Counted from the stretch's first letter, positions 32,165 to 40,974 are shown. The stretch is DNA of 40,974 nt from an uncultured Eubacterium sp. (GCA_900542875.1 UQPH01000010.1:1-40974), one strand, 5' to 3'. The notes: generated by a model from the letters alone, not told the origin. Numbers and translations are program-made.

Positions 32165-32548
32165 TTACTCAGCCTTTTCTTCCGCTTTCTTTGACTGAAG
32201 AAGTTCTGAAACTTTATCGACAAGTTCCGGAATCATAGCAATTGCTCTGTCAGCAGAAGATGTGTAATTATTAATCTGCATAAGTCTAACCTTTGAATCC
32301 TGAATAACGATAAATGCAACGGGAGTGATTGAGATTCCGCCGCCGCCTGCACCGCCGAACAGTTCCTTATTTTGCTTTGAGGGAAGGTCTGTACCGCCCG
32401 ATGTAAAGCCGTATGTTACCTTTGATACGGGAATCAAAGTAGTGTCGCCCGTTGTCATAGGTTCGCCGATAATAGTTGAAACATCAACCATTTCACGCAT
32501 CTTTTCAAGTGTGGATTCCATTATTTTGTTTACCGGAGTTTCTTTCAT
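32165..32548 (-). CDS. gerW: Spore germination protein GerW/YtfJ
   Basis: A 127-aa protein of the GerW (YtfJ) family, required for normal spore germination in B. subtilis. The family core is clear: Gly-rich FGGAGGGGISITPVAFIVI, with the preceding TLIPVSKVTYGFTSGGTDLP. It follows ytfI by 12 bp, the same pair as in B. subtilis, and shares the operon with scpA-scpB. Strong GGGG ribosome site. Confidence 0.95.
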   Translation of the reverse strand: MKETPVNKIMESTLEKMREMVDVSTIIGEPMTTGDTTLIPVSKVTYGFTSGGTDLPSKQNKELFGGAGGGGISITPVAFIVIQDSKVRLMQINNYTSSADRAIAMIPELVDKVSELLQSKKAEEKAE

Positions 32549-32560
32549 ATCATTATCCCC

Positions 32561-33334
32561 TTATGAATTTTTATTTTTTATTAGATTCAGCAAGAATGTA
32601 AATCCTGCTTTAATTCCTATTTTAAGCACTAAACCGACGCTCATTGACGCAATAAGCTGAAATTCATACTCATTTCTTTCTGCGATGAAATCGGGCTGAA
32701 TGTAATCGTCATACTGATCAACCTTCATTCCGTTTAATATCATACCCTTTACGGGATAATAGACACCGCAAATTTTACCGTAAGCAGTTGCAATTTCAGC
32801 GGCGTCAGCACCGCCTACCAATATACTAACATATAATGAGTAAATATGCAAACCCCTAAATAAAGTTGTTACGGCTGTATTTAATGTTTCGATAAGGTTT
32901 GAAACAAGAGTCATAATACCTACGATACCGTCCTCGTCAATGATTTTGGTAATCATATTAGGACTTTTTTGTTTAGGTTCGGCATTATTTGAACTATCAT
33001 TATTGTTTTTAATATCTGCCTCTACGATAATTTCATCATCGCATTTTTCCGCTTTATTGTCGGCTTTTGGCGTTGCTTCGGTCGATAACGAATCTTTCTC
33101 TTTAGGCGGTTTGTTTTTCTTTTTATTGCTCTTTTGTGCGACAGCCTTACCTGCTTTATCGGGAAAAAGAACAAAATTAAGAATTTTTGACAATTCAACG
33201 TCTTTTTTTATAAACAAGACCTGAACTGTTGTTTTCCAGCCACCGTCGTAAACCACGGTAGCCTCAGCCGAGAGTGAAAGTATAAAAACAATCAGCAGTA
33301 CAATTACCGCAAGAACAATTAAAAATACCTTCAT
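32561..33334 (-). CDS. ytfI: DUF2953 membrane protein (YtfI family)
   Basis: A 257-aa protein of the DUF2953/YtfI family, generally found beside gerW in spore formers. It has an N-terminal TM helix (about 2-22), a Lys/Glu-rich low-complexity middle (about 60-125), and a C-terminal region that includes a second hydrophobic helix (about 228-248). Molecular function is unknown. The ATG lies one base beyond the scpB stop with AGGAG inside scpB. Confidence 0.82.
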   Translation of the reverse strand: MKVFLIVLAVIVLLIVFILSLSAEATVVYDGGWKTTVQVLFIKKDVELSKILNFVLFPDKAGKAVAQKSNKKKNKPPKEKDSLSTEATPKADNKAEKCDDEIIVEADIKNNNDSSNNAEPKQKSPNMITKIIDEDGIVGIMTLVSNLIETLNTAVTTLFRGLHIYSLYVSILVGGADAAEIATAYGKICGVYYPVKGMILNGMKVDQYDDYIQPDFIAERNEYEFQLIASMSVGLVLKIGIKAGFTFLLNLIKNKNS

Positions 33335-33967
33335 TTACTCCTCCTTTTCCGATGCGAGAAGAGCAATTTCTTTATCTTTGGCATCATCTTTTTTGTTATC
33401 GTCATCAAAGAGCGAGGTTTGGTTTTCGTCCTTTGAAATTTTTTCTACTTCTTCGGTTTTTGGAAGTTCTGGCAAATCATCAAGAGAGTTAAGCGAAAAG
33501 CATCTCAAAAATCTGTCGGTTGTTCCGTAAATAAGAGGTCTGCCGGGCAAATCGAGTCTTCCTTTTTCTTCAATAAGACCCTTTTGAACCAAGGAAGATA
33601 CGGGACCCGAGCAATCGACACCCCTGACCTGTTCTATAAACGAACGGGTTACGGTCTTATTATAAGCTATAATCGCCAAAACTTCAAATGCCGCATTGCT
33701 CAGCGGTGCATTTTTTCTGATTTCCATTAGTTTTCTCACATTTTCGGAAAAAACTTCCCTTGTGCAGAGCTGATATTTATTATCTATGCGAATAAGCATC
33801 AAGCCCGAATTTCGCTCGTCATACTGTGCACCGAGAGTACCGAGCAATTTTTCGACCGTCTCAATGTCAAGTTCGAGCACATCGGCAAGTTTACCTGCCT
33901 CAACCGGGTCTCCTGCGGCAAACAGCATCGCTTCCAGAGAAGAAATTAAATTTTCGGTTTTATTCAA
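33335..33967 (-). CDS. scpB: Segregation and condensation protein B
   Basis: A subunit of the Smc-ScpAB condensin complex, made of two winged-helix domains (about 5-85 and 95-165) followed by an acidic tail. Family pattern: LEAMLFAAGDPV, ALEVLAIIAYN-like FEVLAIIAYNKTVTRSFIEQVRG, then GLIEEKGRLDLPGRPLIYGTTDRFL. It starts with TTG inside the scpA stop (TTGAATAA), with GAGG upstream, so it is translationally coupled. Length 210 aa. Confidence 0.96.
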   Translation of the reverse strand: MNKTENLISSLEAMLFAAGDPVEAGKLADVLELDIETVEKLLGTLGAQYDERNSGLMLIRIDNKYQLCTREVFSENVRKLMEIRKNAPLSNAAFEVLAIIAYNKTVTRSFIEQVRGVDCSGPVSSLVQKGLIEEKGRLDLPGRPLIYGTTDRFLRCFSLNSLDDLPELPKTEEVEKISKDENQTSLFDDDNKKDDAKDKEIALLASEKEE

Positions 33968-34688
33968 TGTTATCTACCTCATTCACTCCGTTTACTATCC
34001 TGACATTGGGATTTTTTATATCACCGTCAACTGTAATTTTCTTTGTTTTTGTAAGTTCGAGCACTGCAAGAAATGTGGCTACGATATCGCTTTTTGACTT
34101 TGCACCGTCAAAAAGACTTAGAAACTTTACTTTCTTTCCCGACCACAACTTGCGCATAACAGTTCTGACCTTAGATGCAACATTAACAAATTTTCTGGCA
34201 ACGATGCCCTTAAATGAATCAATCGGCGGCGGAAGTCGGCGTTGTGCCTTGCCCGCAACATTTATGTACGCATCAAGGAGTTCCTCTCCCTCGTGAAAGC
34301 GTTCGTAATCATAGTTTACCCAACCGCCTTGCGGCTGTCTTACAAATCTGTCAAAGCCGTCCGTATGCTGTGAAAGTTTTTTAGCCATGAGTTTACAGTC
34401 ACGATATTCAATCAACTCACCTGTAAGTTCTTTTTTAAGGGTTTCCGCTTCCTCATGCCGAGGCAACAGCGATACGGTTTTAATATAAATTAATCTTGCC
34501 GCCATTTCAAGAAAATCGCCAGCAACATCAAAATCAGCTTCTTCCATTTTGCGAACATAATCTAGATATTGATTGACGAGTTCCACAATCGGAATGTCGT
34601 TTATATTCAATTTATGCTTACTTATGAGGTGGAGAAGCAAATCCATAGGACCCTCAAATACCTCAATTTTATAAGTCAAATTATCCAT
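33960..34688 (-). CDS. scpA: Segregation and condensation protein A
   Basis: The kleisin subunit that bridges the Smc heads. The N-terminal kleisin motif FEGPMDLLLHLISKHKLNI and DIPIVELVNQYLDY are present, with the C-terminal winged helix at the end. The ATG at 34688 lies directly after the M50 protease stop and gives the standard N-terminus (MDNLTYKIEVF), 242 aa. A longer in-frame start would overlap the protease. Confidence 0.96.
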   Translation of the reverse strand: MDNLTYKIEVFEGPMDLLLHLISKHKLNINDIPIVELVNQYLDYVRKMEEADFDVAGDFLEMAARLIYIKTVSLLPRHEEAETLKKELTGELIEYRDCKLMAKKLSQHTDGFDRFVRQPQGGWVNYDYERFHEGEELLDAYINVAGKAQRRLPPPIDSFKGIVARKFVNVASKVRTVMRKLWSGKKVKFLSLFDGAKSKSDIVATFLAVLELTKTKKITVDGDIKNPNVRIVNGVNEVDNIE

Positions 34689-34689
34689 A

Positions 34690-35370
34690 TCAACCTGCCG
34701 TAGAACCAAATACAAGATTAGGCAAAAATGCAATCAAGCTCATAAGTTTATTTGTTAAAAATGCAATAGGAGTATCAAGTATACCTGTAAAGAGCAATAC
34801 CATCAAGCCTATCATTATATATCTTTCGTATCTCATATACTTATAAAGTGCTTTATCAGGCAAAATCCCTCCGAGCACCCTCGAGCCGTCAAGCGGAGGA
34901 ACCGGAAGTAAATTGAATACGGCAAGCATAGTATTAATCTGAGCCGCAAACAAAAAGAAATACGAAACAGCACTTCCCGCCGCACTTGCACCTGCAAGAT
35001 GTCTGACAATATAAAAGCCCCAAATTGATATAAAACTTAATATCAAGTTTGCACATGGACCTGCAAGAGCGGTAAGTGCCATGCCCTGCTTCGGCTTCTT
35101 AAAATTATTCGGATTAATCGGAGCCGGATTGCCGTAACCGATACCGAAAAGAAAAATCATAACCGTACCGATTGGATTAAGATGAGCAATGGGGTTAAGA
35201 GTAAGTCTGCCCTGATTCTTTGCCGTATCGTCACCAAGCAGATGAGCCGCAAGGCAATGGGCATATTCATGTATCGGCAGACAGCAGAAAACAACAAAAC
35301 ACCTTGAAAGAATGGAAATAATTGCAAGCAAGTATTGTCCCTGTCTTATAAAATTAAAAATTGAAACCAT
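34690..35370 (-). CDS. Site-2 protease family (M50) membrane metalloprotease
   Basis: A multi-pass intramembrane zinc protease without a PDZ domain. The zinc motif HEYAH (PIHEYAHCLAAHLLGDD) lies in a hydrophobic helix; NPIAHLNPIGT and the third-ligand region NLLPVPPLDGSRV follow. About 226 aa from the ATG at 35370, which has a GGGTGA-type ribosome site after the prmC stop; the longer frame overlaps prmC. Clostridia often carry this gene next to scpA. Substrate unknown; regulated release of a membrane factor is possible. Confidence 0.9.
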   Translation of the reverse strand: MVSIFNFIRQGQYLLAIISILSRCFVVFCCLPIHEYAHCLAAHLLGDDTAKNQGRLTLNPIAHLNPIGTVMIFLFGIGYGNPAPINPNNFKKPKQGMALTALAGPCANLILSFISIWGFYIVRHLAGASAAGSAVSYFFLFAAQINTMLAVFNLLPVPPLDGSRVLGGILPDKALYKYMRYERYIMIGLMVLLFTGILDTPIAFLTNKLMSLIAFLPNLVFGSTAG

Positions 35371-35374
35371 TAAA

Positions 35375-36199
35375 TCACCCGATAACTTTATCTGCAACAA
35401 CCATTCTGTCATTGCCTGACAAATCTTTCTTTACTGTAATATTTGAAAAAGCACTTAAAGCGACTTTTATGCTTTCGCCCTCGTCATCGCCTATTTCAAG
35501 AAACAGCCGTCCGTTGTCCTTAAGATATTTTTTCCATTTATCGTTAATTATTCTGTAAAAATCAAGTCCGTCATCGCCGCCGTCCAGCGCCATAGAGGGC
35601 TCTTTTTTTACCTCTTTTTGAAGAGTTTTCATATCCTCGGTTTTGATATAAGGAGGATTTGAAACGATTATATCTGCACTCGGCAAATCAAATTCATTGT
35701 TTATATCGCCGAGTATGCACTCAACATTAGCAACGCCTTTTGCATTTCTTTCAAGATATTTATAGGCGTCTTTACTCTTTTCTATACAGTAAACAAAAGC
35801 ATTGCTCAGTTTTTTTGCAACACTAATACCTATACAGCCGCTGCCGGAGCACAAATCAAATATAACAGGCTTTTCAAGACTCTTTGCGTAATCAATCACG
35901 AGTTCTGTGAGTTCCTCGGTTTCGGGTCTTGGGATAAGAACCCCCTCGCCTACAAAAAACTCCGACTCATAAAAATCCCATTTGCCCATTACATATTGAA
36001 GCGGTTCACCCGTTTTAATACGCCAAAGAAAATCCGCAAGACGTTTCATATTTACAAAGTCATCTTTATGCGACTGATATTCACCGAGTTTAATTCCGGC
36101 AATACAGCATACTGCATTAAGAGCTTTATTTTCCGCCTCGTCTACTCCGTTAGCTTTTAGAAAAGCGAAAGAATAGTCGTATGCTTCTTTTACATTCAT
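35375..36199 (-). CDS. prmC: Release factor glutamine N5-methyltransferase PrmC
   Basis: Methylates the GGQ glutamine of release factors RF1/RF2. The N-terminal helical domain is followed by SAM motif I (IFDLCSGSGCIGISVA) and the substrate-binding NPPY motif (VSNPPYIKTEDM). The ATG at 36199 overlaps the DUF1385 stop as TGATG; a GTG one codon earlier is possible. Length 274 aa. prfA, its usual partner, is not in the window. Confidence 0.96.
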   Translation of the reverse strand: MNVKEAYDYSFAFLKANGVDEAENKALNAVCCIAGIKLGEYQSHKDDFVNMKRLADFLWRIKTGEPLQYVMGKWDFYESEFFVGEGVLIPRPETEELTELVIDYAKSLEKPVIFDLCSGSGCIGISVAKKLSNAFVYCIEKSKDAYKYLERNAKGVANVECILGDINNEFDLPSADIIVSNPPYIKTEDMKTLQKEVKKEPSMALDGGDDGLDFYRIINDKWKKYLKDNGRLFLEIGDDEGESIKVALSAFSNITVKKDLSGNDRMVVADKVIG

Positions 36200-37170
36200 C
36201 ACTTTATTTCGTCGTCCTCAATATTATCGGTAATAACAGCCGTAAGGGACGCTATTCCGACTTCTATTATATCATCGTCGGGTTCTTTGGTTGTAATTCT
36301 CTGCATCCAAAGACCGGGAGCGGATAATATTTTAACAAATAAATTATTGTGCCGTCCCGCATACTTTATAAATTCATAGCCTATACCCATTATTATCGGA
36401 ATAAGCGGAAGTTTAATAAGCATCCAAAGAACGGTATTCTGCTTTAGTTCACTCGGTACAACAAGAGACAGCAGAGTTACCACAACAATACTGAGAATAA
36501 GCATAACGAACATAAACGAAGTGCCGCATCTGGGATGAAATCTTGTGCATTTTTTTACATTCTCAACGGTCAATTCTTCGCCCGATTCGTAGCAAGCGAT
36601 GCTTTTATGTTCTGCACCGTGATACTTAAACAGCCTTTTAATATCTTTCATTTGAGACACGAGAACCATATAAACAACAAAAATAACTATTTTCATCAAG
36701 CCCTCTATTGTTCCCTGCCATGGTGTCAGTCTCAAATCACAGGCGGCGTTTATTCTGTTAAAAATAAACACAGGCAAAAAGAAAAAAATCAAAAATGCAA
36801 GCGCAAAGCCCAAAACAGTGGCAATGCCCATAATGAAGTCCATAAACTTATCGCCGAATTTATCGTCAAGCCATTTTTCAAACTTAGTCATTTCGACATC
36901 TTCGATATCCTCCATACCGGAAACCTCAGCCGAATACATCAAAAGTTTGTAACCCAAAATCATAGATTCAATAAATGCGACAATACCTCTTATTATCGGT
37001 ATGCCGAAAAATTTACATTTATCCTTTAGATGCTTAACCTTGTGATATTCAACACAAATCGAATTATCAGGCTTACGCACTGCGGTTGCAACGCCTTTAG
37101 GGCCCTGCATCATTACTCCCTCTATAAGCGCCTGTCCGCCAACAGAGGTGATATGACTTTTTTTACTCAT
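36199..37170 (-). CDS. DUF1385 (YqhQ-like) membrane protein
   Basis: A 323-aa membrane protein of the DUF1385 family, commonly beside prmC in Firmicutes; function unknown. The family start VGGQALIEGVMMQGPKGVATAVRKPD is present, as is the central EHKSIACYE and FHPRCGTSF (with conserved His and Cys that could bind metal). Several TM segments lie near residues 110-140, 155-175, 215-245 and 250-275. Confidence 0.88.
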   Translation of the reverse strand: MSKKSHITSVGGQALIEGVMMQGPKGVATAVRKPDNSICVEYHKVKHLKDKCKFFGIPIIRGIVAFIESMILGYKLLMYSAEVSGMEDIEDVEMTKFEKWLDDKFGDKFMDFIMGIATVLGFALAFLIFFFLPVFIFNRINAACDLRLTPWQGTIEGLMKIVIFVVYMVLVSQMKDIKRLFKYHGAEHKSIACYESGEELTVENVKKCTRFHPRCGTSFMFVMLILSIVVVTLLSLVVPSELKQNTVLWMLIKLPLIPIIMGIGYEFIKYAGRHNNLFVKILSAPGLWMQRITTKEPDDDIIEVGIASLTAVITDNIEDDEIK

Positions 37171-37175
37171 ATATA

Positions 37176-38669
37176 TTATCCTTCGGTTTTATCATTATCA
37201 GCGGGCGGTTCAAGGAGCGGTAAACAAATAGTTACAAGCGTTCCCTTACCCTCTACGCTGTCTATGTCAAGCGTACCGTTATGCAAATTAACTATTTCGG
37301 TAGTTACTGCAAGACCTATTCCCGAGCCTTTTACGCTGACATTGGCTTTATAAAACTTTTCTTTAACATGCGGCAAATCATCTGCCGAAATACCGCAACC
37401 TTGATCGGCTATGCTGATTTTTACAAAATCTACGCCGTCTTTTTTTATGAATTGAGCCTTAACAAATATTTTACTGCCGGGTCTTGAATACTTTAATGCG
37501 TTATCAAGGATATTCATAAAGACCTGCTTTAATCTGTTTGCATCGGCATTAGCAACGCTCGGCACCTCGGGAATGCTGTATTTAACTTCGTAGCCTTCTC
37601 TCACGGCCCTTTCGATAAAGGTAAAGAGTGTTTCCTCAAGCTCGGCAAGAATGTCGGTTTTTGCAAGTCTCAAGGTCATTCTGCCGCTTTGAAGTCTTGA
37701 GAAGTCCAAGAGTTCCTCAACAAATCCCTCAAGCCTGCCCGCCTCTTTTACTATAACTTGCAAACCTTTATATGTAATTTCATCCATTGTATCCTGATTG
37801 CCTATGGTAAGAGTCTCTCCCCAGCCTTTAATCGAAGTAAGCGGAGTACGCAATTCGTGGGATATTGTGGAAATAAAATCATTCTTCATCTTATCGGCCG
37901 TTGCTATTTCAGCAGCCATTGTATTGATACTGTCTGCCAAATCGCCGATTTCATCATTATAATGTTTTTCTATTCTTACATCAAGATTACCCTGTGCTAT
38001 AAGTTTGGTAGCCTGATTAACTTCTTTAAGCGGATTAATTATTGTTCTTATAAAATAAAGGTTAGACAGTATAATTATTGCAAGCACAAATATGAAAACG
38101 AGTGCAATAATCAAACACAGTGTTGCAATCTGCTCATCAACATGAGATATGCCTGCCATAATCCTGACGGCACCGACTTCTATACCGTCGCTGTTTCTGA
38201 TAATTCTCGTTACAGCCATAACCTTTTGATGACCGTAAACTCTGCCGACAAACTTACCGCTGTCATCGTCTGATTTTTGTGCCTGAATATAATCGGGCAT
38301 ATCCTGTTTATCAACGGCAAAACCGTTAGAGGAAATAACAACATTACCGTCATTATCGATTATCCAGGCAGTTGTACTGTCCTTATTTGAATACGAATCA
38401 ATAAAGAGTGCGGCGGCGGATTCGAGCGATTCGCCGTTGTTGATACAATTTTCAAAATAATTTACGGTTGAATCCGAAACGGAAGACAAAACGATTTTTT
38501 CGACCGAATTATAATAATAAGTTTTAATGGCTGCGGTACCTAAGATAAAAACGATGATAAACAGCAAAACTATCAAGCCTATTATCAGTATCAGCCATCT
38601 GCGGGTAATTCCCTCAACCTTTTTTGTCTTTAATTTTTGGATTAAAAGAGTATTAAAATCCTTCTTCAT
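37176..38669 (-). CDS. Membrane sensor histidine kinase (HAMP-HisKA-HATPase)
   Basis: A 497-aa two-component sensor. TM1 (about 25-47), an extracellular sensor domain (about 50-180) of the PAS-like type, TM2 (about 183-204), HAMP (about 205-257), HisKA with phospho-acceptor His271 in STISHELRTPLTSI, and HATPase_c with N box, SIADQGCGISADD and GSGIGLAV. It follows its response regulator by 21 bp and is of the PhoR/WalK class. The signal is unknown, though the adjacent lipoprotein may take part. Confidence 0.93.
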   Translation of the reverse strand: MKKDFNTLLIQKLKTKKVEGITRRWLILIIGLIVLLFIIVFILGTAAIKTYYYNSVEKIVLSSVSDSTVNYFENCINNGESLESAAALFIDSYSNKDSTTAWIIDNDGNVVISSNGFAVDKQDMPDYIQAQKSDDDSGKFVGRVYGHQKVMAVTRIIRNSDGIEVGAVRIMAGISHVDEQIATLCLIIALVFIFVLAIIILSNLYFIRTIINPLKEVNQATKLIAQGNLDVRIEKHYNDEIGDLADSINTMAAEIATADKMKNDFISTISHELRTPLTSIKGWGETLTIGNQDTMDEITYKGLQVIVKEAGRLEGFVEELLDFSRLQSGRMTLRLAKTDILAELEETLFTFIERAVREGYEVKYSIPEVPSVANADANRLKQVFMNILDNALKYSRPGSKIFVKAQFIKKDGVDFVKISIADQGCGISADDLPHVKEKFYKANVSVKGSGIGLAVTTEIVNLHNGTLDIDSVEGKGTLVTICLPLLEPPADNDKTEG

Positions 38670-38690
38670 TATACAGAAAATATTCTCCGT

Positions 38691-39404
38691 TTACTGTTCT
38701 TTTGTAATCCATTTATAGCCGAGTCCCCAAATAGTAACAAGTCTGTTTGGACTCGACGGATTGTCCTCTATCTTCATTCTGAGTCGTCTGATATTCACAT
38801 CGACTATCTTTTCGTCGCCGAAATAATTTGCGCCCCATACCTGCTTAAGAATATCGTTTCTTGATAAAGCGGCGTTGGGATTCTTAAAGAAATATTCGAC
38901 AATTTGAAATTCAACCTGAGTCAGTTCAATCATTTCTCCGTTTTTAAGGAGTGTTCTGTTTCTGAGATTAAGTTCAAATTCATCATGAATAATACTGTCG
39001 GAGGAACTGTCTCCTTTTCTGAGCCCTCTTGTCATTTCTACTCTTCTGTAAACAGCGTCTACCCTTGCCATTAATTCACTCGGTGAAAACGGCTTTGTGA
39101 CATAATCATCTGCTCCGACAAGAAGTCCGGTTACTTTATCCATTTCCTGAGTCTTTGCACTCAGCATAATGATACCCAAATCCGAGGACATATTCCGCAG
39201 TTCCTTGCACACGGTCAAACCGTCAACTTCAGGCATCATAATATCAAGAACAGCAACATCAAAACTCTGCTCATTCTCCTTGAACTTTTCGAGTGCAACA
39301 GCACCGTTTTCTGCCTGCTCAACAATATATCCCGAGCGTGTAAGATTAATAACTATAAACTCACGAATCGATTCTTCGTCTTCGGCAACAAGTACCTTCT
39401 TCAT
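38691..39404 (-). CDS. OmpR/PhoB-family response regulator
   Basis: A 237-aa DNA-binding response regulator. The receiver domain has the acidic pair in AEDEE, phospho-acceptor Asp54 (VAVLDIMMPEVDG), a Thr/Ser switch in MLSAKT and Lys in VTKPF; the C-terminal winged helix has LTQVEFQIVEYFFKNP and VDVNIRRLRMKIE. Partner of the downstream kinase; its targets are not visible. Confidence 0.95.
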   Translation of the reverse strand: MKKVLVAEDEESIREFIVINLTRSGYIVEQAENGAVALEKFKENEQSFDVAVLDIMMPEVDGLTVCKELRNMSSDLGIIMLSAKTQEMDKVTGLLVGADDYVTKPFSPSELMARVDAVYRRVEMTRGLRKGDSSSDSIIHDEFELNLRNRTLLKNGEMIELTQVEFQIVEYFFKNPNAALSRNDILKQVWGANYFGDEKIVDVNIRRLRMKIEDNPSSPNRLVTIWGLGYKWITKEQ

Positions 39405-39425
39405 AAAATTAACCCGCCTTTCCGA

Positions 39426-40724
39426 TTAACAAATCTTAATGAATTGCTTCAAATCATCCAAACTTACTTTTATATTTTCGTTATCCGATGTTTTTGCAAG
39501 ATAGTAATATCCGTTTTCTTCACAAACCACCGAATATGAGTCGAAACTTTTTTCGTCATAAACCGCTTTAAGCACCGGCTTTACTGAAAATGAAAATTGA
39601 TTGTCAACAGAGGAATAAACAGAAAGTTCTCTCTCCTCTTTATTGTATTCAACCTTAATTTTTTCCAAATATTTATCGGGAATTACAATTGTATACCCAT
39701 CATTCTTTACAAAGAGCGAATATGCTGTATGTACGAGCACGGTGTTTCTGTACGCTTTCCAGTCAAGAGAATATATATCTGTCGGAAATGCGTCGTAATC
39801 CGCATCTGTCGGAATTTCCGGAGTACCGTCAGAATTAATGTCCATAGAATTAATAAGGCAGCTTCTTGACGTACCCGAAGTAGTACCACTGGAATAGCTG
39901 TAAAACGGTGAAACAATAGACGAGTACATATTCGAATAATAAAGAACCTCGGTAAATTCCGTATTACCGCTGGAACTTATGGCATCGGCATAAACCCTTA
40001 TACCCGATGAGGTTTTTTCCTGCGAAATATTATTATATGACAGCACACGGGAGTCAAGTCTTGTTTCGCCGATCAAAGAATAACCGCCGTCAATTCTGTA
40101 TAGTTCGGCTTTCGCACTGTTTTTTGTACCGGATAAAATTTCAAAAAGCAAAAGCTGGTTTGTACCGTTGCCGACAAAATCACCGATTGAATAATTGTTG
40201 ACTGTCTTAGAATCTCCGATTTTTTCAAACTGCGGCTTATCATCTAAATCAACCTCATATATCACAAAGCTGTGACTGGTAGAATTTGAAATAGAATTCC
40301 AGCAGACTATAACTTCTACATTAGAATCGTTATCTATATCGGAAAAGTCAAGTCTGTATGCACTCTCGCCGTTTCCGTCAACCGAAGCGAGCACCTGCCA
40401 CTTTTTTTCATTTTCCTTTTTCAGCAGAGCCATCTTTGCAACGCCGAGCGAATCCTTTGTTTCGTAAAAAGCAATGGCTTCATTCTCGCCGTCACCGTCT
40501 AAATCATAAAAATTATAGGAAGTTATGTAATCTCCCGAAGTGGGGTTTTTAAGTGAATAACCGTTTCCGAGATAATTATCCATAGCCAGCTTGATATCTG
40601 CGTTATCGCCAGAGGGAGATATTGCCGAAATCAAATCATTAACCGATGAGGCAAGGCGAAACGAGCAGCCCGATAACAAAACCGCCACCAAAATAATACA
40701 AAGCAATGACTTAATGTATTTCAT
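39426..40724 (-). CDS. Lipoprotein with calcium-binding VCBS/FG-GAP-like repeats
   Basis: A 432-aa surface lipoprotein: signal peptide with lipobox LLSGC (Cys20). The rest is beta-rich with repeated short calcium-binding loops of the type DLDGDGENEAI, DIDNDSNVEVIV and DINSDGTPEI, which suggest a beta-propeller of VCBS/FG-GAP repeats. It lies 21 bp before the response regulator and may be an external sensor accessory for the kinase, which is inference. An extended -10 promoter and a GGAGG site precede it. Confidence 0.8.
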   Translation of the reverse strand: MKYIKSLLCIILVAVLLSGCSFRLASSVNDLISAISPSGDNADIKLAMDNYLGNGYSLKNPTSGDYITSYNFYDLDGDGENEAIAFYETKDSLGVAKMALLKKENEKKWQVLASVDGNGESAYRLDFSDIDNDSNVEVIVCWNSISNSTSHSFVIYEVDLDDKPQFEKIGDSKTVNNYSIGDFVGNGTNQLLLFEILSGTKNSAKAELYRIDGGYSLIGETRLDSRVLSYNNISQEKTSSGIRVYADAISSSGNTEFTEVLYYSNMYSSIVSPFYSYSSGTTSGTSRSCLINSMDINSDGTPEIPTDADYDAFPTDIYSLDWKAYRNTVLVHTAYSLFVKNDGYTIVIPDKYLEKIKVEYNKEERELSVYSSVDNQFSFSVKPVLKAVYDEKSFDSYSVVCEENGYYYLAKTSDNENIKVSLDDLKQFIKIC

Positions 40725-40753
40725 TCAGTTGCCTCCTGTAAACAATTAAATTA

Positions 40754-40762
40754 ATTATAACA
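40754..40762 (-). promoter_or_regulatory. Extended -10 promoter of the lipoprotein operon
   Basis: TGTTATAAT (40762-40754) is a TG-n-TATAAT extended -10 element about 30 bp before the lipoprotein ATG; no good -35 is visible. Confidence 0.55.
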
Positions 40763-40812
40763 GAATAATATATTAAAATAAAGAGAAAAATTAAAAAAAG
40801 TTACAAATCATA

Positions 40813-40844
40813 ACAAAAAAGCGTTCAATATTACATTGAACGCT
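40813..40844 (-). terminator. Intrinsic terminator for a minus-strand transcript from beyond the window
   Basis: A 10-bp stem AGCGTTCAAT/ATTGAACGCT with a 5-base loop, then TTTTTT on the minus strand. It must end a transcript that starts right of 40845. Confidence 0.85.
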
Positions 40845-40974
40845 CAAAATATTACAACTTATAAGGTGGATTGGAGCATTTTTAAAGACAAACGGTTAGA
40901 GGAGAAACAATGAAAAGAGAAACTTGTTACCGACTCCGTTGGGTATAGTGCAAGGTTGGAGAAGCCTTGTAGAT
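40845..40974. other. Unassigned sequence at the right edge
   Basis: No recognisable gene. On the plus strand AGAGGAG precedes ATG at 40911 with a 12-codon frame (MKRETCYRLRWV) and a small hairpin CAAGG/CCTTG beyond. On the minus strand three short open frames end here and could be the 3' end of a gene outside the window. Confidence 0.3.

Overview
The window reads as chromosomal DNA from a low-GC, Gram-positive, spore-forming anaerobe of the class Clostridia, most likely Ruminococcaceae/Oscillospiraceae-like. This is inferred from strong AGGAGG-type ribosome sites, sigma-A promoters with 17-bp spacers, sporulation genes (spoVM, gerW, ytfI, a dacB-type carboxypeptidase), a PASTA kinase/PP2C pair, a secreted transglutaminase-like protein ending in a dockerin-like calcium loop, and a three-subunit biotin carboxyltransferase. 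No transposase, phage gene or CRISPR array is visible. Nearly all genes lie on the minus strand.

Layout, left to right. 1-2107: the 5' part of a tRNA-Val with its promoter, then a yerC / methyltransferase / hslO operon. 2113-6496: a lon - engB - lysA-like operon. 6500-19656: a long housekeeping operon read right to left (yicC, remA, gmk, rpoZ, priA, def, fmt, yugP-like, rsmB, rlmN, prpC, prkC, rsgA, thiN, a 48-aa membrane protein, spoVM). It follows the Bacillus subtilis yloC-spoVM order but lacks coaBC and rpe, and gains a zinc protease and the 48-aa protein. 19712-23030: a sialic-acid locus, with nanA and a membrane-anchored protein reading left and nanE-nanK reading right from back-to-back promoters; the nanE message looks leaderless.

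23041-24281 is mainly non-coding. On the minus strand lies a predicted ~485-nt structured RNA with its own consensus promoter and intrinsic terminator. It carries a 15-codon leader ORF with a strong Shine-Dalgarno and three imperfect repeats, each with a Shine-Dalgarno-like motif, nine bases, an ATG and a stop after one or two further codons. I could not match it to a known RNA class, and it is the best candidate for something undescribed. On the plus strand follow a small acidic DUF1292 gene and a 6S-like RNA.

24308-30298: an SDR-type epimerase/reductase, the transglutaminase-like exported protein, and a transcarboxylase-like operon (CoA carboxyltransferase, biotin carrier, pyruvate/oxaloacetate carboxyltransferase) without a membrane decarboxylase subunit. 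30340-40762: a second long minus-strand gene run: lipoprotein, response regulator, histidine kinase, DUF1385, prmC, M50 protease, scpA, scpB, ytfI, gerW, dacB-like, rluB. It joins envelope sensing, chromosome segregation and spore functions. The last 130 bases hold no recognisable gene.

Protein identities rest on motif recognition and gene order without database searches. Promoters, terminators and RNA folds were read by eye.
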